Positions 51,712 to 60,389 of a DNA stretch of 64,000 nucleotides are shown here, piece after piece. Source of the stretch: Pseudomonadales bacterium. Its GTDB lineage: Bacteria; Pseudomonadota; Gammaproteobacteria; Pseudomonadales; Azotimanducaceae. Both the position numbers and the translations under genes were made by a program. The DNA is taken from the NCBI GenBank assembly GCA_024234635.1, contig JACKNX010000003.1, positions 1 to 64,000 on the forward strand, given 5' to 3'. The notes under the pieces were generated by a model that searched no databases, was not told where the DNA came from, and saw nothing but the letters and a program-made list of their open reading frames with translations. How positions within the stretch are numbered: position 1 is the first letter of the stretch; the number at the start of each line of letters is the position of its first letter.

Positions 51712-53262
51712 ATGAGCTGGGAAGAGGAAATCCGTGAACTTCGCCACCGTGAAGCGCTGGCGTTCGAAATGGGTGGCGCTGACAAAGTTGCCCGCCAGCA
51801 CGAATTCAACAAGCTGACCATACGGGAGCGCATAGACGCCATTGCGGACGCCAGCAGCTTCCACGAAATCGGCACCCTGGCCGGTACCGGCGAGTACGAC
51901 CAGGGCGGCAATCTGAAAACCTTTCGGCCGTCCAACTTCGTGTTCGGCACGGCGGAGATCGACGGTCGCCCGGTGATCCTTTCGGGCGATGACTTCACGG
52001 TACGTGGCGGTTCGGCTGACGCCTCCATTCCCGGCAAACGCCTCCGTGCCGAAGGGCTGGCGTACGAACTCAAGCTGCCGCACATCCGCCTGGTCGACGG
52101 CATGGGCGGTGGCGGCTCCGTGAAAACCATCGAGACCGCCGGACGCACCTATATTCCGGAGGTACGCGGCTGGGAAACCATCGTCCGCCATCTTGCCGTG
52201 GCGCCGTCGGTATCGCTCGCGCTCGGCTCCGTGGCAGGCATCGGCGCCGCGCGTGTGGCCACGAGTCACTACTCGGTGATCGTGAAAGGCAGCGCGCAGA
52301 TGATGATCGCGGGCCCCGCCCTGGTGGACTGGGCCAGCCTGGGAGACGTGTCCAAGGAAGAACTGGGCGCATCGAAGATCCACACCCGCAACGGCGCCAT
52401 CGACGACGAAGTGGAGACCGAAGCGGAAGCCTTCGAGCGCGCGAGGCGGTTTCTGTCCTACCTGCCGTCATGCACCGATGAACTGCCGCCGGTCACGGAG
52501 TGTGCCGACCCGGTGGAGCGACGCGAGGAAAAACTGATCGATATCGTGCCCAGGGACCCGCGCAAGGTGTACGACATGTTCACCGTGATCAACGGTGTCG
52601 CGGACACGGGCTCCTTTTTCGAGATCGGCCGACGCTGGGGACGCTCGATCATCACCGGCTTCGCGCGCCTGAACGGCATACCCGTGGCCCTGTTCGCAGA
52701 AAATCCCAAGGTCTATGGAGGCGCGTGGACGGCGGACGCCAGCCGCAAACTGATCCGTTTCGTGGATCTCGCCAGCACCTTCCATCTGCCACTCATTCAC
52801 CTGGAGGACTGCCCGGGCTTTCTCATCGGCAAGGAATCCGAGGAAGCCGCCACCATCCGCTTCGGCTCCCAGGCGCTGGCGGCGCTCGGTCAGGCCAGTG
52901 TGCCGTTCTGTTGCGTGATCGTGCGCAAGGCGTTTGGTGTCGCGGGCGCGGCCAACCACAAGCCAGGCAGCGAACACGTGCGCATGGCCTGGCCGTCGGG
53001 TGATTGGGGATCGCTGCCGATTGAAGGCGGTATCGAAGTCGCCTACAAGGCGGAACTCGCCGACAGCGATGACTACGACGCCCACCTCGCAAAGATCAAG
53101 GAACGGCTGAACCGACTGCGTTCGCCGTTCAGGAGCGCGGAATATTTCGAGATCGAGGAGATCATCGATCCCCGCGATACGCGCCGGCATCTGTGCCGGT
53201 GGGCCAGACTGGCGCGCCGGGCAACGGGGACGGCGCCACCAAACTTCTGGTATCGGCCCTGA
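51712..53262 (+). CDS. biotin-dependent acyl-CoA carboxyltransferase (beta subunit)
   Basis: 516 residues. The two crotonase-fold halves of the carboxyltransferase are seen: RHREALAFEMGGADKVARQH with LTIRERIDAIADASSFHEIG in the N-half, and RDPRKVYDMFTVINGVADTG, FVDLASTFHLPLIHLEDCPG and KAFGVAGAANHKPG in the C-half. This is the PccB/MccB-type family that carboxylates propionyl-, methylcrotonyl- or related CoAs. The biotin-carrying alpha subunit is not adjacent. The acyl-CoA specificity cannot be set by eye. Confidence 0.92.
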   Translation: MSWEEEIRELRHREALAFEMGGADKVARQHEFNKLTIRERIDAIADASSFHEIGTLAGTGEYDQGGNLKTFRPSNFVFGTAEIDGRPVILSGDDFTVRGGSADASIPGKRLRAEGLAYELKLPHIRLVDGMGGGGSVKTIETAGRTYIPEVRGWETIVRHLAVAPSVSLALGSVAGIGAARVATSHYSVIVKGSAQMMIAGPALVDWASLGDVSKEELGASKIHTRNGAIDDEVETEAEAFERARRFLSYLPSCTDELPPVTECADPVERREEKLIDIVPRDPRKVYDMFTVINGVADTGSFFEIGRRWGRSIITGFARLNGIPVALFAENPKVYGGAWTADASRKLIRFVDLASTFHLPLIHLEDCPGFLIGKESEEAATIRFGSQALAALGQASVPFCCVIVRKAFGVAGAANHKPGSEHVRMAWPSGDWGSLPIEGGIEVAYKAELADSDDYDAHLAKIKERLNRLRSPFRSAEYFEIEEIIDPRDTRRHLCRWARLARRATGTAPPNFWYRP

Positions 53263-53334
53263 GCAGCCCGACATTCTGACTGACATGCTGACGAACTACG
53301 AGGTCTGGAACGCGCCAGCACCAGTCAACCATTC

Positions 53335-53370
53335 ATGCTTCGCCTGAAATTGATGCTTCGCCTGAAGTAG
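53335..53370. repeat. 18-bp tandem duplication downstream of the carboxyltransferase
   Basis: ATGCTTCGCCTGAA occurs at 53335..53348 and 53353..53366 with a period of 18 bases. It lies in the 194-base gap between convergent genes. Function unknown. Confidence 0.6.
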
Positions 53371-53389
53371 ATCAGTTACGGATCGCCAG

Positions 53390-53416
53390 GGTCCGGATCG
53401 TGAATGACACCGGACC
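53390..53416. terminator. hairpin between convergent carboxyltransferase and tag
   Basis: GGTCCGG pairs perfectly with CCGGACC around a 13-base loop, between the facing stops at 53262 and 53457. Moderate candidate for a bidirectional terminator. Confidence 0.45.
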
Positions 53417-53456
53417 GCACGCAGCCCACCTTCTCCGGAGCCTGCCGCTTGGTTTG

Positions 53457-54101
53457 TCATTCCGGCCGTGCCGCAATGGCTGACTTCACCGCCACCGCAG
53501 GAGATTCGAACTGCTGGCGTGACCTGGCAACCTCGCCGCGGCTGGCGCAATTCAGGGCATGATCGTTGACCATGCCCATCGACTGCATGAACGCATACAG
53601 CGTGGTCGGTCCCACGAACTTCCAGCCCCGCTTCTTGAGCGCCCTGGACAACGCGACGGACTCCGCACACGTAGACCGGGTCTGCGGAGTGGGCAGTTGT
53701 TCCGGATCCGGCTCGTATTGCCAGAGGAACGCGGCGAGAGAACCAGCCTCCGTCACCAGCTCACAGGCCCGTTGCGCGTTATTCAACACCGCCTCGATCT
53801 TGCCCCGGTGCCGCACGATGCCCGCATCCTGCAACAGGCGACACACGTCCGGCTCTCCCCAGCTTGCGAGTACGTGAAAATCGAAGCCCGCAAACGCCGT
53901 GCGAAAGTTATCCCGCTTCACCAGAATGGTTCGCCAGCTCAGGCCTGACTGAAAGCCTTCCAGGCACAGCTTTTCGAACAGACGTACGTCGTCCGCCACC
54001 GGGAATCCCCACTCCGTATCGTGATACGCGGGAAATTCCGGGGCCGATTCTGCCCACGGGCAGCGTCGCTTGCCGTCCGCCCGAATCTCCGCATGCGCCA
54101 T
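53457..54101 (-). CDS. tag: DNA-3-methyladenine glycosylase I
   Basis: 214 residues from the ATG at 54101 with GGGGGAG six bases upstream. The Tag signature is clear: RRCPWAESAPEFPAYHDTEW at the N-terminus (zinc-binding Cys and His plus catalytic-pocket residues), EKLCLEGFQSGLSWRTIL with the HhH element, and FVGPTTLYAFMQSMGMVNDH near the C-terminus with the second set of zinc ligands. It excises 3-methyladenine from alkylated DNA. It stands alone, divergent from the AhpD-like gene over 113 bases. Confidence 0.95.
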   Translation of the reverse strand: MAHAEIRADGKRRCPWAESAPEFPAYHDTEWGFPVADDVRLFEKLCLEGFQSGLSWRTILVKRDNFRTAFAGFDFHVLASWGEPDVCRLLQDAGIVRHRGKIEAVLNNAQRACELVTEAGSLAAFLWQYEPDPEQLPTPQTRSTCAESVALSRALKKRGWKFVGPTTLYAFMQSMGMVNDHALNCASRGEVARSRQQFESPAVAVKSAIAARPE

Positions 54102-54214
54102 CGCTGCTCCCCCGCTCCCTTTTCCCGGATGTTGGCACGCCCCGGCGACCCTTGCACGACTCCACGGATCGCCGCATCCTCCGTTCACATCGCTGTGGCG
54201 AGCAGGAGGATCAC

Positions 54215-55342
54215 ATGGCCTACTTCGACTACGCAGACGCGCCCTTCCCGATTCGCAACGACATCCGCGAAGCTCACCGGTCCTTCTGGCAACGCCTGGC
54301 GCGAGCCGGCAGCTGGTGGACGGGCGCCCAGCGGGTTGCCATCGCCCGCGAGTCGCGCAACGCGCTCACCTGCGACTTCTGCGCGCGCCGGAAAGAGGCG
54401 CTGTCACCCTATGTGTTCAGCGGCACTCATACTCACGAAGGCGGACTACCGGACGCCGCCATCGACGCGGTGCACCGTATCGTCACGGATCAGACCCGCA
54501 TCACAGCCAGCTGGATTGCCGGGAACGCCGCAGAGGGGCTGTCGCTGGAGGCCTACGTTGAACTTGTGGGCGTGGTTGTTGCCGTGTTCAGCATCGACGA
54601 ATTCAGCCGCGCCCTGGGGCTGGCGCTTGAATTGCTGCCTGAACCGCAATCCGGCGAACCATCCCGCTACCGCCCCGCGGTACTCGCTGATGACATCGGC
54701 TACGTGCCCACCGTGCCCGCCAACGGCGCCGTGGGCAACGAAGCGGACCTCTGGCCAAACGGCGGCCGGGCACCCAACGTGGTGCGTGCACTGACGCTGG
54801 TGCCACAGGCCATGCGTGACTGGCGAGAACTGGCGGGTGCCCAGTATCTGTCGTTTGCCGACATGGCCAACTTCGTTGGTCATCCCGATCGCAGCATCAA
54901 CCGCATGCAGATGGAACTGGTGGCGGGGAGGGTGTCGGCCATCAACCAGTGTTTCTACTGAACCAACGCACATGCCACGATGCTCCGTGTGAGCGCGCAG
55001 ACAACCGGTACCGAAATCGATCTGACGGGGATCAATGGCGACGCGGACGGTGCCGCCCGCGGCATCCCGTTCGGCAGTGAGCTCATGCGTTTCGGCGAGG
55101 CAATCGCCCTGCGCGAACCCGCACGACTTGCCAACGCACGCACGGCCCTGTTCGAACAGGCAGGCTCACGCGTTCTTGTCGATGCCGCCGGCGTTGCCGC
55201 CAACTTCCAGCGCATGGTGCGTATAGCCGACTCCACTGGCATTCCGGTAGACGATACAACCTCGGCACTTGGGCGCGATGTTCGCGCCACGCTGGGGCTT
55301 GAACGCTTTCCGGGTGCCCGCAACACACCGGCGACAGGTTAA
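54215..55342 (+). CDS. AhpD-like two-domain peroxidase with in-frame TGA (candidate selenoprotein)
   Basis: The ATG at 54215 has AGGAGG five bases upstream. The frame holds 248 codons, a TGA at 54959..54961, then 126 more codons to TAA at 55342, giving 375 residues if the TGA is read. At the TGA the sequence is INQCFY-[TGA]-TNAHATMLR. AhpD uses Glu, Cys, Cys and His with spacing E-x11-C-x2-C-x3-H; here E234, C246, [TGA 249], H253 fit exactly, so the TGA replaces the second active-site cysteine. The downstream part (VDAAGVAANFQRMVRIADST) is typical family C-terminus, and no ribosome-binding site precedes the ATG at 54980. An earlier CDFC pair (C53, C56) suggests a degenerate first AhpD domain. 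Reading as selenocysteine is inference; a nonsense mutation or sequence error is the alternative. Confidence 0.8.
54967..54995 (+). promoter_or_regulatory. possible bacterial SECIS hairpin downstream of the TGA
   Basis: Five bases after the TGA, CGCACATG (54967..54974) can pair with TGTGAGCG (54988..54995) with one A-A mismatch. Alternatively an inner CACG/CGTG stem (54976..54979 with 54986..54989) presents a six-base loop ATGCTC that contains a G, above a CGC/GCG base. Bacterial SECIS elements sit in this window after the UGA, but this one is not a clear consensus. Confidence 0.35.
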
Positions 55343-55355
55343 CTTCCAGGACGTC

Positions 55356-55379
55356 ACGGGGCGCCGGCAAGGCGCCCGT
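55356..55379. terminator. strong hairpin between convergent AhpD-like and DUF5666 genes
   Basis: GGGCGCC (55359..55365) pairs with GGCGCCC (55371..55377) around GGCAA; two further pairs extend the stem past a bulged G. It lies in the 48-base gap between facing stops at 55342 and 55391. Confidence 0.6.
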
Positions 55380-55390
55380 CAGCGCGTTTC

Positions 55391-57022
55391 TCAGTTTTCC
55401 AGTTCCATCTCATCCACGACATCGCTGGTGGAGTTGAACGTATCCCAGGTCGCCTGCACCGTGCGCTGCAGTTGCAGGGCGCCGTAGAAAGCCGTCTGGG
55501 AAATGCTGTTGTCCGACACGTCCCGATACTGCGTCGTGCCGCTGGCACCGGTGGTCACGATGTCGAGAATCGTCACCGTCTGCGCCCCCTGGTTGAATGC
55601 CGTGACCGGACCACGCAGACGTGCACGATCGCGATCGTCATCGCGTTCGAGCCGCGTCGCAACCACGACATCCGCGTCGAGATAGCCGCGAACACGAATT
55701 TCGTCACCAACGTTGAGATCGTCGATCGTCAGCGGATCGACGTTTGCGCTGGTTTTGTCTTCCATACGCGTGAGGTCACGCAACTGGAACGTGACACCGA
55801 CCGCCGTCACCGTTCGCGCATTGACATCGAGCGCACTGATATCGCCTTCCACGCGAATGGCTTCCGTCGGCTGGATCGTGACCCTGCTGGCAAGGATGCC
55901 ACCGGAACCGTCACCGGTACCTTCGATCTGTACTTTGACGTTGACCGCAAGGCTGCCGCTGGTGCCATTGCTGAACGTCGTCGCACTGCTGGTCGTTACC
56001 GGTGTGCCCTGCACGTCGAAGTCGGTAGCGGATCCAAACCGATCGATCAGTCCTTCCAGCCGCACGACGGCGTTGCCGCCAATCTGCAGGATGGGAAGCC
56101 GTTCCACCACACCCGCTTCCAGTGCCGATGGGCTGGTGAAATCCGCGCTCGCGCCCTTCGCTTCCACCGCATCGCCATTGACGATGGTTGAATTGGGAAA
56201 GTCGTTGAGTGTGGCCGAGGCATAGTCCACCGTCAGACCGCCGATGCGGAAGGAAGTGGCGTTCACGTCACTGACGATGCCGATGACTTTGTACTCCGCG
56301 AGCGCGGTCTTGCGTTCGACGAACGTTGCATCCACGACACCCGTATCCGCAATTACACCGCTGATTTCCACCAGGTCACCCGGCGCAAGCGTCGCGAGCC
56401 CAACATTGGCAAACGTTGTCGCCGCGTTGGTGCGCACACTCTGGCCCAGCACGGTCAGGCTGGCCACGCCATTCTCGACATCGGTCAGCGACAGCGACGT
56501 GATCGGTCCCTTGACGTTGGCGCGATAGCTCACCTGGGAGGCGGTATTGGCGGTCGTATCGCCCACGAGCAGCACCTGCTGTCCCTGTTTGAGATCCGCC
56601 TGGCTGGCAGGCTGCCCCTCCACCGTGAACGTGGCATTGTCGGTTTCCACCTCAATGCCATTGAGGATCACCGAGCCGAACGCCTGAATATCGCCCATCC
56701 AGGCACCCGTGCCGCCAACCGCGACATCGAGCTGTACACCGCTGAGACCACCCGAAAATACAACGCCCACGCCACCAGGGACGATACCGGAGGCAGTATC
56801 CACGGCAGGCACGCCACCGGTACCCGTGCCACCCCCCGTGGACCCTCCCGTTGTGCCGCCGGTCGTTCCTCCCGTTGTTCCTCCCGTTGTTCCACCGGTA
56901 GTGCCACCACTGGCGCCTCCGGCAACCGGGGGAGAAGCCCCGCCGCTGCCGCCACCGCCGCCACAGGCAGCGAGCAGCAACACCGAGAATGTGAGCAGTA
57001 TCGATCGATTGATGAGTCGCAT
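55391..57022 (-). CDS. DUF5666-repeat lipoprotein with Gly-Thr linker
   Basis: 543 residues from the ATG at 57022 (GAGGAA upstream). A lipobox (VLLLAAC) and Gly-rich start are followed by a GGTT tandem linker (see repeat at 56844..56915). The mature part consists of several DUF5666 modules, each with a G-x-V-x(n)-L-x-V-x-G/D pattern, e.g. VIGIVSDVNATSFRIGGLTV, VEGDISALDVNARTVTAVGV and LRGPVTAFNQGAQTVTILDI. DUF5666 proteins are beta-rich surface or periplasmic proteins of unknown function. It is the last gene of an operon with DUF6502 and a second DUF5666 protein. Confidence 0.9.
   Translation of the reverse strand: MRLINRSILLTFSVLLLAACGGGGGSGGASPPVAGGASGGTTGGTTGGTTGGTTGGTTGGSTGGGTGTGGVPAVDTASGIVPGGVGVVFSGGLSGVQLDVAVGGTGAWMGDIQAFGSVILNGIEVETDNATFTVEGQPASQADLKQGQQVLLVGDTTANTASQVSYRANVKGPITSLSLTDVENGVASLTVLGQSVRTNAATTFANVGLATLAPGDLVEISGVIADTGVVDATFVERKTALAEYKVIGIVSDVNATSFRIGGLTVDYASATLNDFPNSTIVNGDAVEAKGASADFTSPSALEAGVVERLPILQIGGNAVVRLEGLIDRFGSATDFDVQGTPVTTSSATTFSNGTSGSLAVNVKVQIEGTGDGSGGILASRVTIQPTEAIRVEGDISALDVNARTVTAVGVTFQLRDLTRMEDKTSANVDPLTIDDLNVGDEIRVRGYLDADVVVATRLERDDDRDRARLRGPVTAFNQGAQTVTILDIVTTGASGTTQYRDVSDNSISQTAFYGALQLQRTVQATWDTFNSTSDVVDEMELEN
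56844..56915 (-). repeat. six 12-bp repeats encoding a Gly-Thr linker
   Basis: Six consecutive 12-mers (consensus on the + strand CCTCCCGTTGTT; the third and fourth are identical) encode repeated GGTT in the lipoprotein linker on the minus strand. Near-identical units imply recent slippage, and each step changes the protein by four residues without a frameshift. Confidence 0.75.
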
Positions 57023-57064
57023 GGTTTTCCTCACTCGTCATGGATGCGTGCAGAAGGCAGCGCA

Positions 57065-57937
57065 TCACTCCCTGGTTGTTCCGGACTTGCGCGGTTCGGG
57101 CGGATCTTCGTCCTCACGCCTGCGCACAAGCCGATTGATCTGAAAGACGGCCAGTCCCGCCGCATAGCGGGCATCTGTACCGCTGTTGTCCTTGCCTGCA
57201 TCGCGCGCTGACAGCCAGCCCGTCACGTCATCGATGGTGCTCAGTGACAGGCGTTTGGAATAGGCGTTGAAATCGGCGAGGTACTGCTCGGGAAGATTGC
57301 TGGCCAGCACCTTGATCTGCAGCAATTTCGCGCCATCGCCCGCCTGGATGTTGTGATCGATGGTTTCCAGGAACTCACTCACGTCCATTCCCAGAATATC
57401 GATCATCGCCGCGGGGTCGGCACCCGGCACATAGCCGCGACGCGACATGCGCAGCAGGCCATCCACCTCGATGACCGCGCCAAGGCGAATGAGTTCGTCG
57501 GCAATCGCCCGGGGATACATGTCTCCACCGTACTTCTTCACGAGGTCGCTGAAGTTTGGCGCTCCGCCCGCAAACGGCAGATCGAGCGCAAAGCCCGCGT
57601 CCGTCTGGTACCCGGGGTCCGTCATCCAGGCGGCCAGTACCGTGCCGGCGCGGTTGAACCAGACCCTGTCCGCATCGTCCAGTGCGTCCTGGTTGTGCAG
57701 TCGAGCCACTTCCTTGCGGTTGAGGCCGGTGATGACGGAGACACGCGCGAGGGTCTGTGGCTTGCCAGGCAGGCTGAATTCTTCGAACGCCACGTCCACG
57801 TACACCTTGCGCAGCAGTTCTTCCGCCACGATGGCCGTGATGCCGTTGCGCAGCAGAATGCGGACCAGCGGCCGCAGGATGCGACGCATCGCCCGCATCA
57901 GCCGGCCTGACAGGTCCTGTTCCGTAGCTTGCGCCAT
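57065..57937 (-). CDS. DUF6502 family protein (putative DNA-binding)
   Basis: 290 residues from the ATG at 57937, with AAGGCGAAG upstream; a GTG at 57973 is a possible longer start. The N-terminal segment LRPLVRILLRNGITAIVAEELLRKVYVDVA with SVITGLNRKEVARLH looks like a winged-helix/HTH region and is the DUF6502 signature. The C-terminal half (FLETIDHNIQAGDGAKLLQI) is helical and unknown. There are no membrane segments. DUF6502 genes are repeatedly found beside DUF5666 genes, as here where it is flanked by two of them. It could be the regulator acting on the palindromes at 59621..59659; this is inference. Confidence 0.85.
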   Translation of the reverse strand: MAQATEQDLSGRLMRAMRRILRPLVRILLRNGITAIVAEELLRKVYVDVAFEEFSLPGKPQTLARVSVITGLNRKEVARLHNQDALDDADRVWFNRAGTVLAAWMTDPGYQTDAGFALDLPFAGGAPNFSDLVKKYGGDMYPRAIADELIRLGAVIEVDGLLRMSRRGYVPGADPAAMIDILGMDVSEFLETIDHNIQAGDGAKLLQIKVLASNLPEQYLADFNAYSKRLSLSTIDDVTGWLSARDAGKDNSGTDARYAAGLAVFQINRLVRRREDEDPPEPRKSGTTRE

Positions 57938-58047
57938 CTGCTTCGCCTTGTGTTGTTCCGGTTCCCGTGACACGTCGTCAGACGGTCACGGGCCTATCCA
58001 CGTACACCTGGTTTCCCCGGCATGGACAACTCGTGCCAGCCGCAGCT

Positions 58048-59583
58048 TCATTCCTCCAGCGACAGCTCGCGCACGGCCACCGTCGCGTCCGTCACCTCGC
58101 CACGCCACTTTGCGTCCACCAGCGTCTGCCCCTCGGCGAGAGCGGAGAAAAACGCTGTTGCGGTCAGGCTGCTGTCATCATGTGCGCGATACTGTGTACC
58201 GGCATCGGTGACGATGCGCACCCCCAGAATGGACAGCGTACGCGCTGCGCCATCGACATCACTCACAGGACCACGAACGCGGGTATCGTCCGCCTCGTCG
58301 CGACGCAACTCGGTCGCAAACACGACGTCATCCGTGCTGGCGCCGCGCACTTCCAGGAAATCGCCGGGCAGTAGATCATCGAGTGCAAGATTCCGCACGT
58401 CGTCACGCTTGTCTTCAAGACGCGTACCCGCGCCGACCACAATCCGGACACCGAGCATGGTTACCGTACGGGCCACGCTGTCCACACCTTCCACCACCCC
58501 ATCGATTCGGGCTGCGTTGTGCGAGAACTTGATCACGCGCGCGTCGATGCCCCCGTCCTCGCGGCGACTGCCTTCCACCTGTACCTTCGTTCCCGCCGCC
58601 AACCGGCTGGCATCCCCGAACCGGAAGAGGGTCTGCGCGTCATGCCGCACGGTGATGCCTCCGAGCGTAAACGTGGCGGCGTCCACTACTTCCCCGATCA
58701 GTCCTTCGGCGCGCGTTCGCGTCGCCAGGAAGGTGCCATCAGCATTACGCCCCACGCCCGCCGGCTCCACCTTCGACGCAAGCAGGCGAAGCTCCCCCGG
58801 TGTATACGCACGCGCCGTGTCTTTCACCTCCACCAACTGGTCGTTCGCAAGGGTGAAGCGGTCATCCACTTCCGCTGCGCCGTAGTCCACCGTCAGGCCG
58901 CCGATACGAAACGTGCGTGCGGTGGTGTCCAGATCACGCACCGCGCCGATGACCTTGAACGCTGTAACCGCATCCGGCACCTTGCGCTGCAGGAACGAAG
59001 CCGCAAGAGCGTCCGAGGCATCCCGCAAGCCACTGATTTCCAGTACATCCCCCGGCAGGACGTCGGCAGGCCGCAGACCGTCATCGAAAACCGTATCCGC
59101 GGCCAGCAGCACGCGCTGCCCGAGCACCGTGAGCTCGCCGACGGTCACCGCATCCACCGGCCCCCGGATGTCCTCCTCGAACCGTACGGTCGTGGCCGAG
59201 CCGGCATCCAGACTGCCGCGGATTTCCACCATCATGCCCACGCGCAGGTCGGACTGACTGGCGGAGCGATCGTCCTTGGAGAAAGCCGCTTCATCGGTCC
59301 CGAAGCGTTTGCCATCCACATAGACACTGCCGAACCCGGTTATGCGTCCGAAAATGACGTCATCGGTTGCTGCGCTGGACGTCACGGGCGGTGAGCCCGT
59401 CACGGCGCCCCCGGTTGCCGGGGGGGACGCGGTGCCGACGGCGGGGCTACCACCTCCGGCGCCACCACCGCCGCCACAGGCAGTTGTTCCCATCAGCACG
59501 ACACCCAGCAGCGCCGTCTTTCGCGTTCCATCCAGCATCCGGTGCAGCAGGTCGACCAGCCTCGGCTTGGCAGTCTCTTTCAT
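58048..59583 (-). CDS. DUF5666-repeat lipoprotein
   Basis: 511 residues. The signal ends with a lipobox (GVVLMGTTAC) followed by a Gly/Ser-rich stretch. At least five DUF5666 modules are visible, e.g. VIFGRITGFGSVYVDGKRFG, VIGAVRDLDTTARTFRIGGL, IDGVVEGVDSVARTVTMLGV and VRGPVSDVDGAARTLSILGV, each a short beta unit. It is paralogous to the lipoprotein at 55391..57022 and shares the same C-terminal layout. It is the promoter-proximal gene of the operon, 110 bases upstream of the DUF6502 gene. Confidence 0.9.
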   Translation of the reverse strand: MKETAKPRLVDLLHRMLDGTRKTALLGVVLMGTTACGGGGGAGGGSPAVGTASPPATGGAVTGSPPVTSSAATDDVIFGRITGFGSVYVDGKRFGTDEAAFSKDDRSASQSDLRVGMMVEIRGSLDAGSATTVRFEEDIRGPVDAVTVGELTVLGQRVLLAADTVFDDGLRPADVLPGDVLEISGLRDASDALAASFLQRKVPDAVTAFKVIGAVRDLDTTARTFRIGGLTVDYGAAEVDDRFTLANDQLVEVKDTARAYTPGELRLLASKVEPAGVGRNADGTFLATRTRAEGLIGEVVDAATFTLGGITVRHDAQTLFRFGDASRLAAGTKVQVEGSRREDGGIDARVIKFSHNAARIDGVVEGVDSVARTVTMLGVRIVVGAGTRLEDKRDDVRNLALDDLLPGDFLEVRGASTDDVVFATELRRDEADDTRVRGPVSDVDGAARTLSILGVRIVTDAGTQYRAHDDSSLTATAFFSALAEGQTLVDAKWRGEVTDATVAVRELSLEE

Positions 59584-59615
59584 GTTCGGATCTCTACTCT
59601 AGCAGGATGCCCGTA

Positions 59616-59659
59616 TTTATAGGGAATTTTTTCCCTATTGTAAAGGGAATTATTTCCCT
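59616..59659 (-). promoter_or_regulatory. sigma-70-type promoter with two tandem palindromic operators
   Basis: On the minus strand TTTACA (complement of 59639..59644), a 17-base spacer and TATAAA (complement of 59616..59621) form a good promoter 33 bases before the DUF5666 start. The spacer holds the palindrome AGGGAATTTTTTCCCT (59621..59636); a second copy, AGGGAATTATTTCCCT (59644..59659), starts on the -35 and runs upstream. Copies are 23 bases apart, about two helical turns. A repressor dimer at each site would block RNA polymerase. Confidence 0.75.
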
Positions 59660-59854
59660 AGTTTAGAAAACAACGACAACAAGCCCCTGAGCAGGACAAC
59701 GATGAAGCGAACGACGAAGCCAGTGAGCGGGCCACGGCCGGGAGCGCTGGCGCGGAACGGACACACGCCAACCCTTGGCGAGACGAGGTTCCGGAGGATC
59801 GCTTGCTGTGGGGAGGGACCCAGAGGCGCCGTCACCCCGAGGGATCGGACCTGG

Positions 59855-60373
59855 CTATTCGGACGGCACCTGCGCCATGGCGTCTGACATAGCCTTGAAC
59901 TGAGGGAAGCGTGTGGCGATTTCGTCCAACGCCTGTTGCATCGCCGGTTGGGAGGAAACCGGTAACTCTCCCTGCACGCCATCCACGCCAGCGGACGATG
60001 AGGCAGTTCCGGGTAGCGGGATCATGATTGCATTTGGCCCACCACCGCGCTTGGCGGCCGTGGCCTGAGCGCTCTGATCGCCGGTAAAGGCCGTGGAAGG
60101 CAGCGTCATGATGCTGGCGATGGTCTGCGTCTTCAGGTCCGCATCCGCCACGCCTTCCGGCCTGGTGTCGCTGAACTGCCACACGCCGTCGGCATCCTTC
60201 CAGCGATACACCGTACGGCTTTGCTCGATTGCCTGCGAAACCTTCTGCACCGGTTCCGGCACCAGGTCCTTCGGCTGCATGATGGGTTGCCCATTCGGCC
60301 CTTTCAGGAACATCGGCAGCACCACCAGCGCGCCTACAAGCGTCGCAAGCATAAGGATGGGAGCAAGCTTCAT
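59855..60373 (-). CDS. DUF4124-domain membrane-anchored protein
   Basis: 172 residues from the ATG at 60373. An N-terminal membrane anchor (ILMLATLVGALVVLPMFL) is followed by a short DUF4124 domain (TVYRWKDADGVWQFSDTRPEG), a small beta module named for its Y-x-W-x-D-x-x-G pattern, and then a Gln/Ala-rich tail. DUF4124 proteins are periplasmic and of unknown function. It lies 16 bases after the AgmX-like gene and is the last gene of the ExbB-ExbD operon. 195 bases to its right, up to the operator region, hold no supported gene. Confidence 0.85.
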   Translation of the reverse strand: MKLAPILMLATLVGALVVLPMFLKGPNGQPIMQPKDLVPEPVQKVSQAIEQSRTVYRWKDADGVWQFSDTRPEGVADADLKTQTIASIMTLPSTAFTGDQSAQATAAKRGGGPNAIMIPLPGTASSSAGVDGVQGELPVSSQPAMQQALDEIATRFPQFKAMSDAMAQVPSE

Positions 60374-60389
60374 GGCAATCGTCCGCTGA

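Noticed and set aside
59702..59887. 61-codon + strand frame with a fair ribosome-binding site
   Set aside because: No recognisable sequence and it overlaps the end of the DUF4124 gene; support is too weak.
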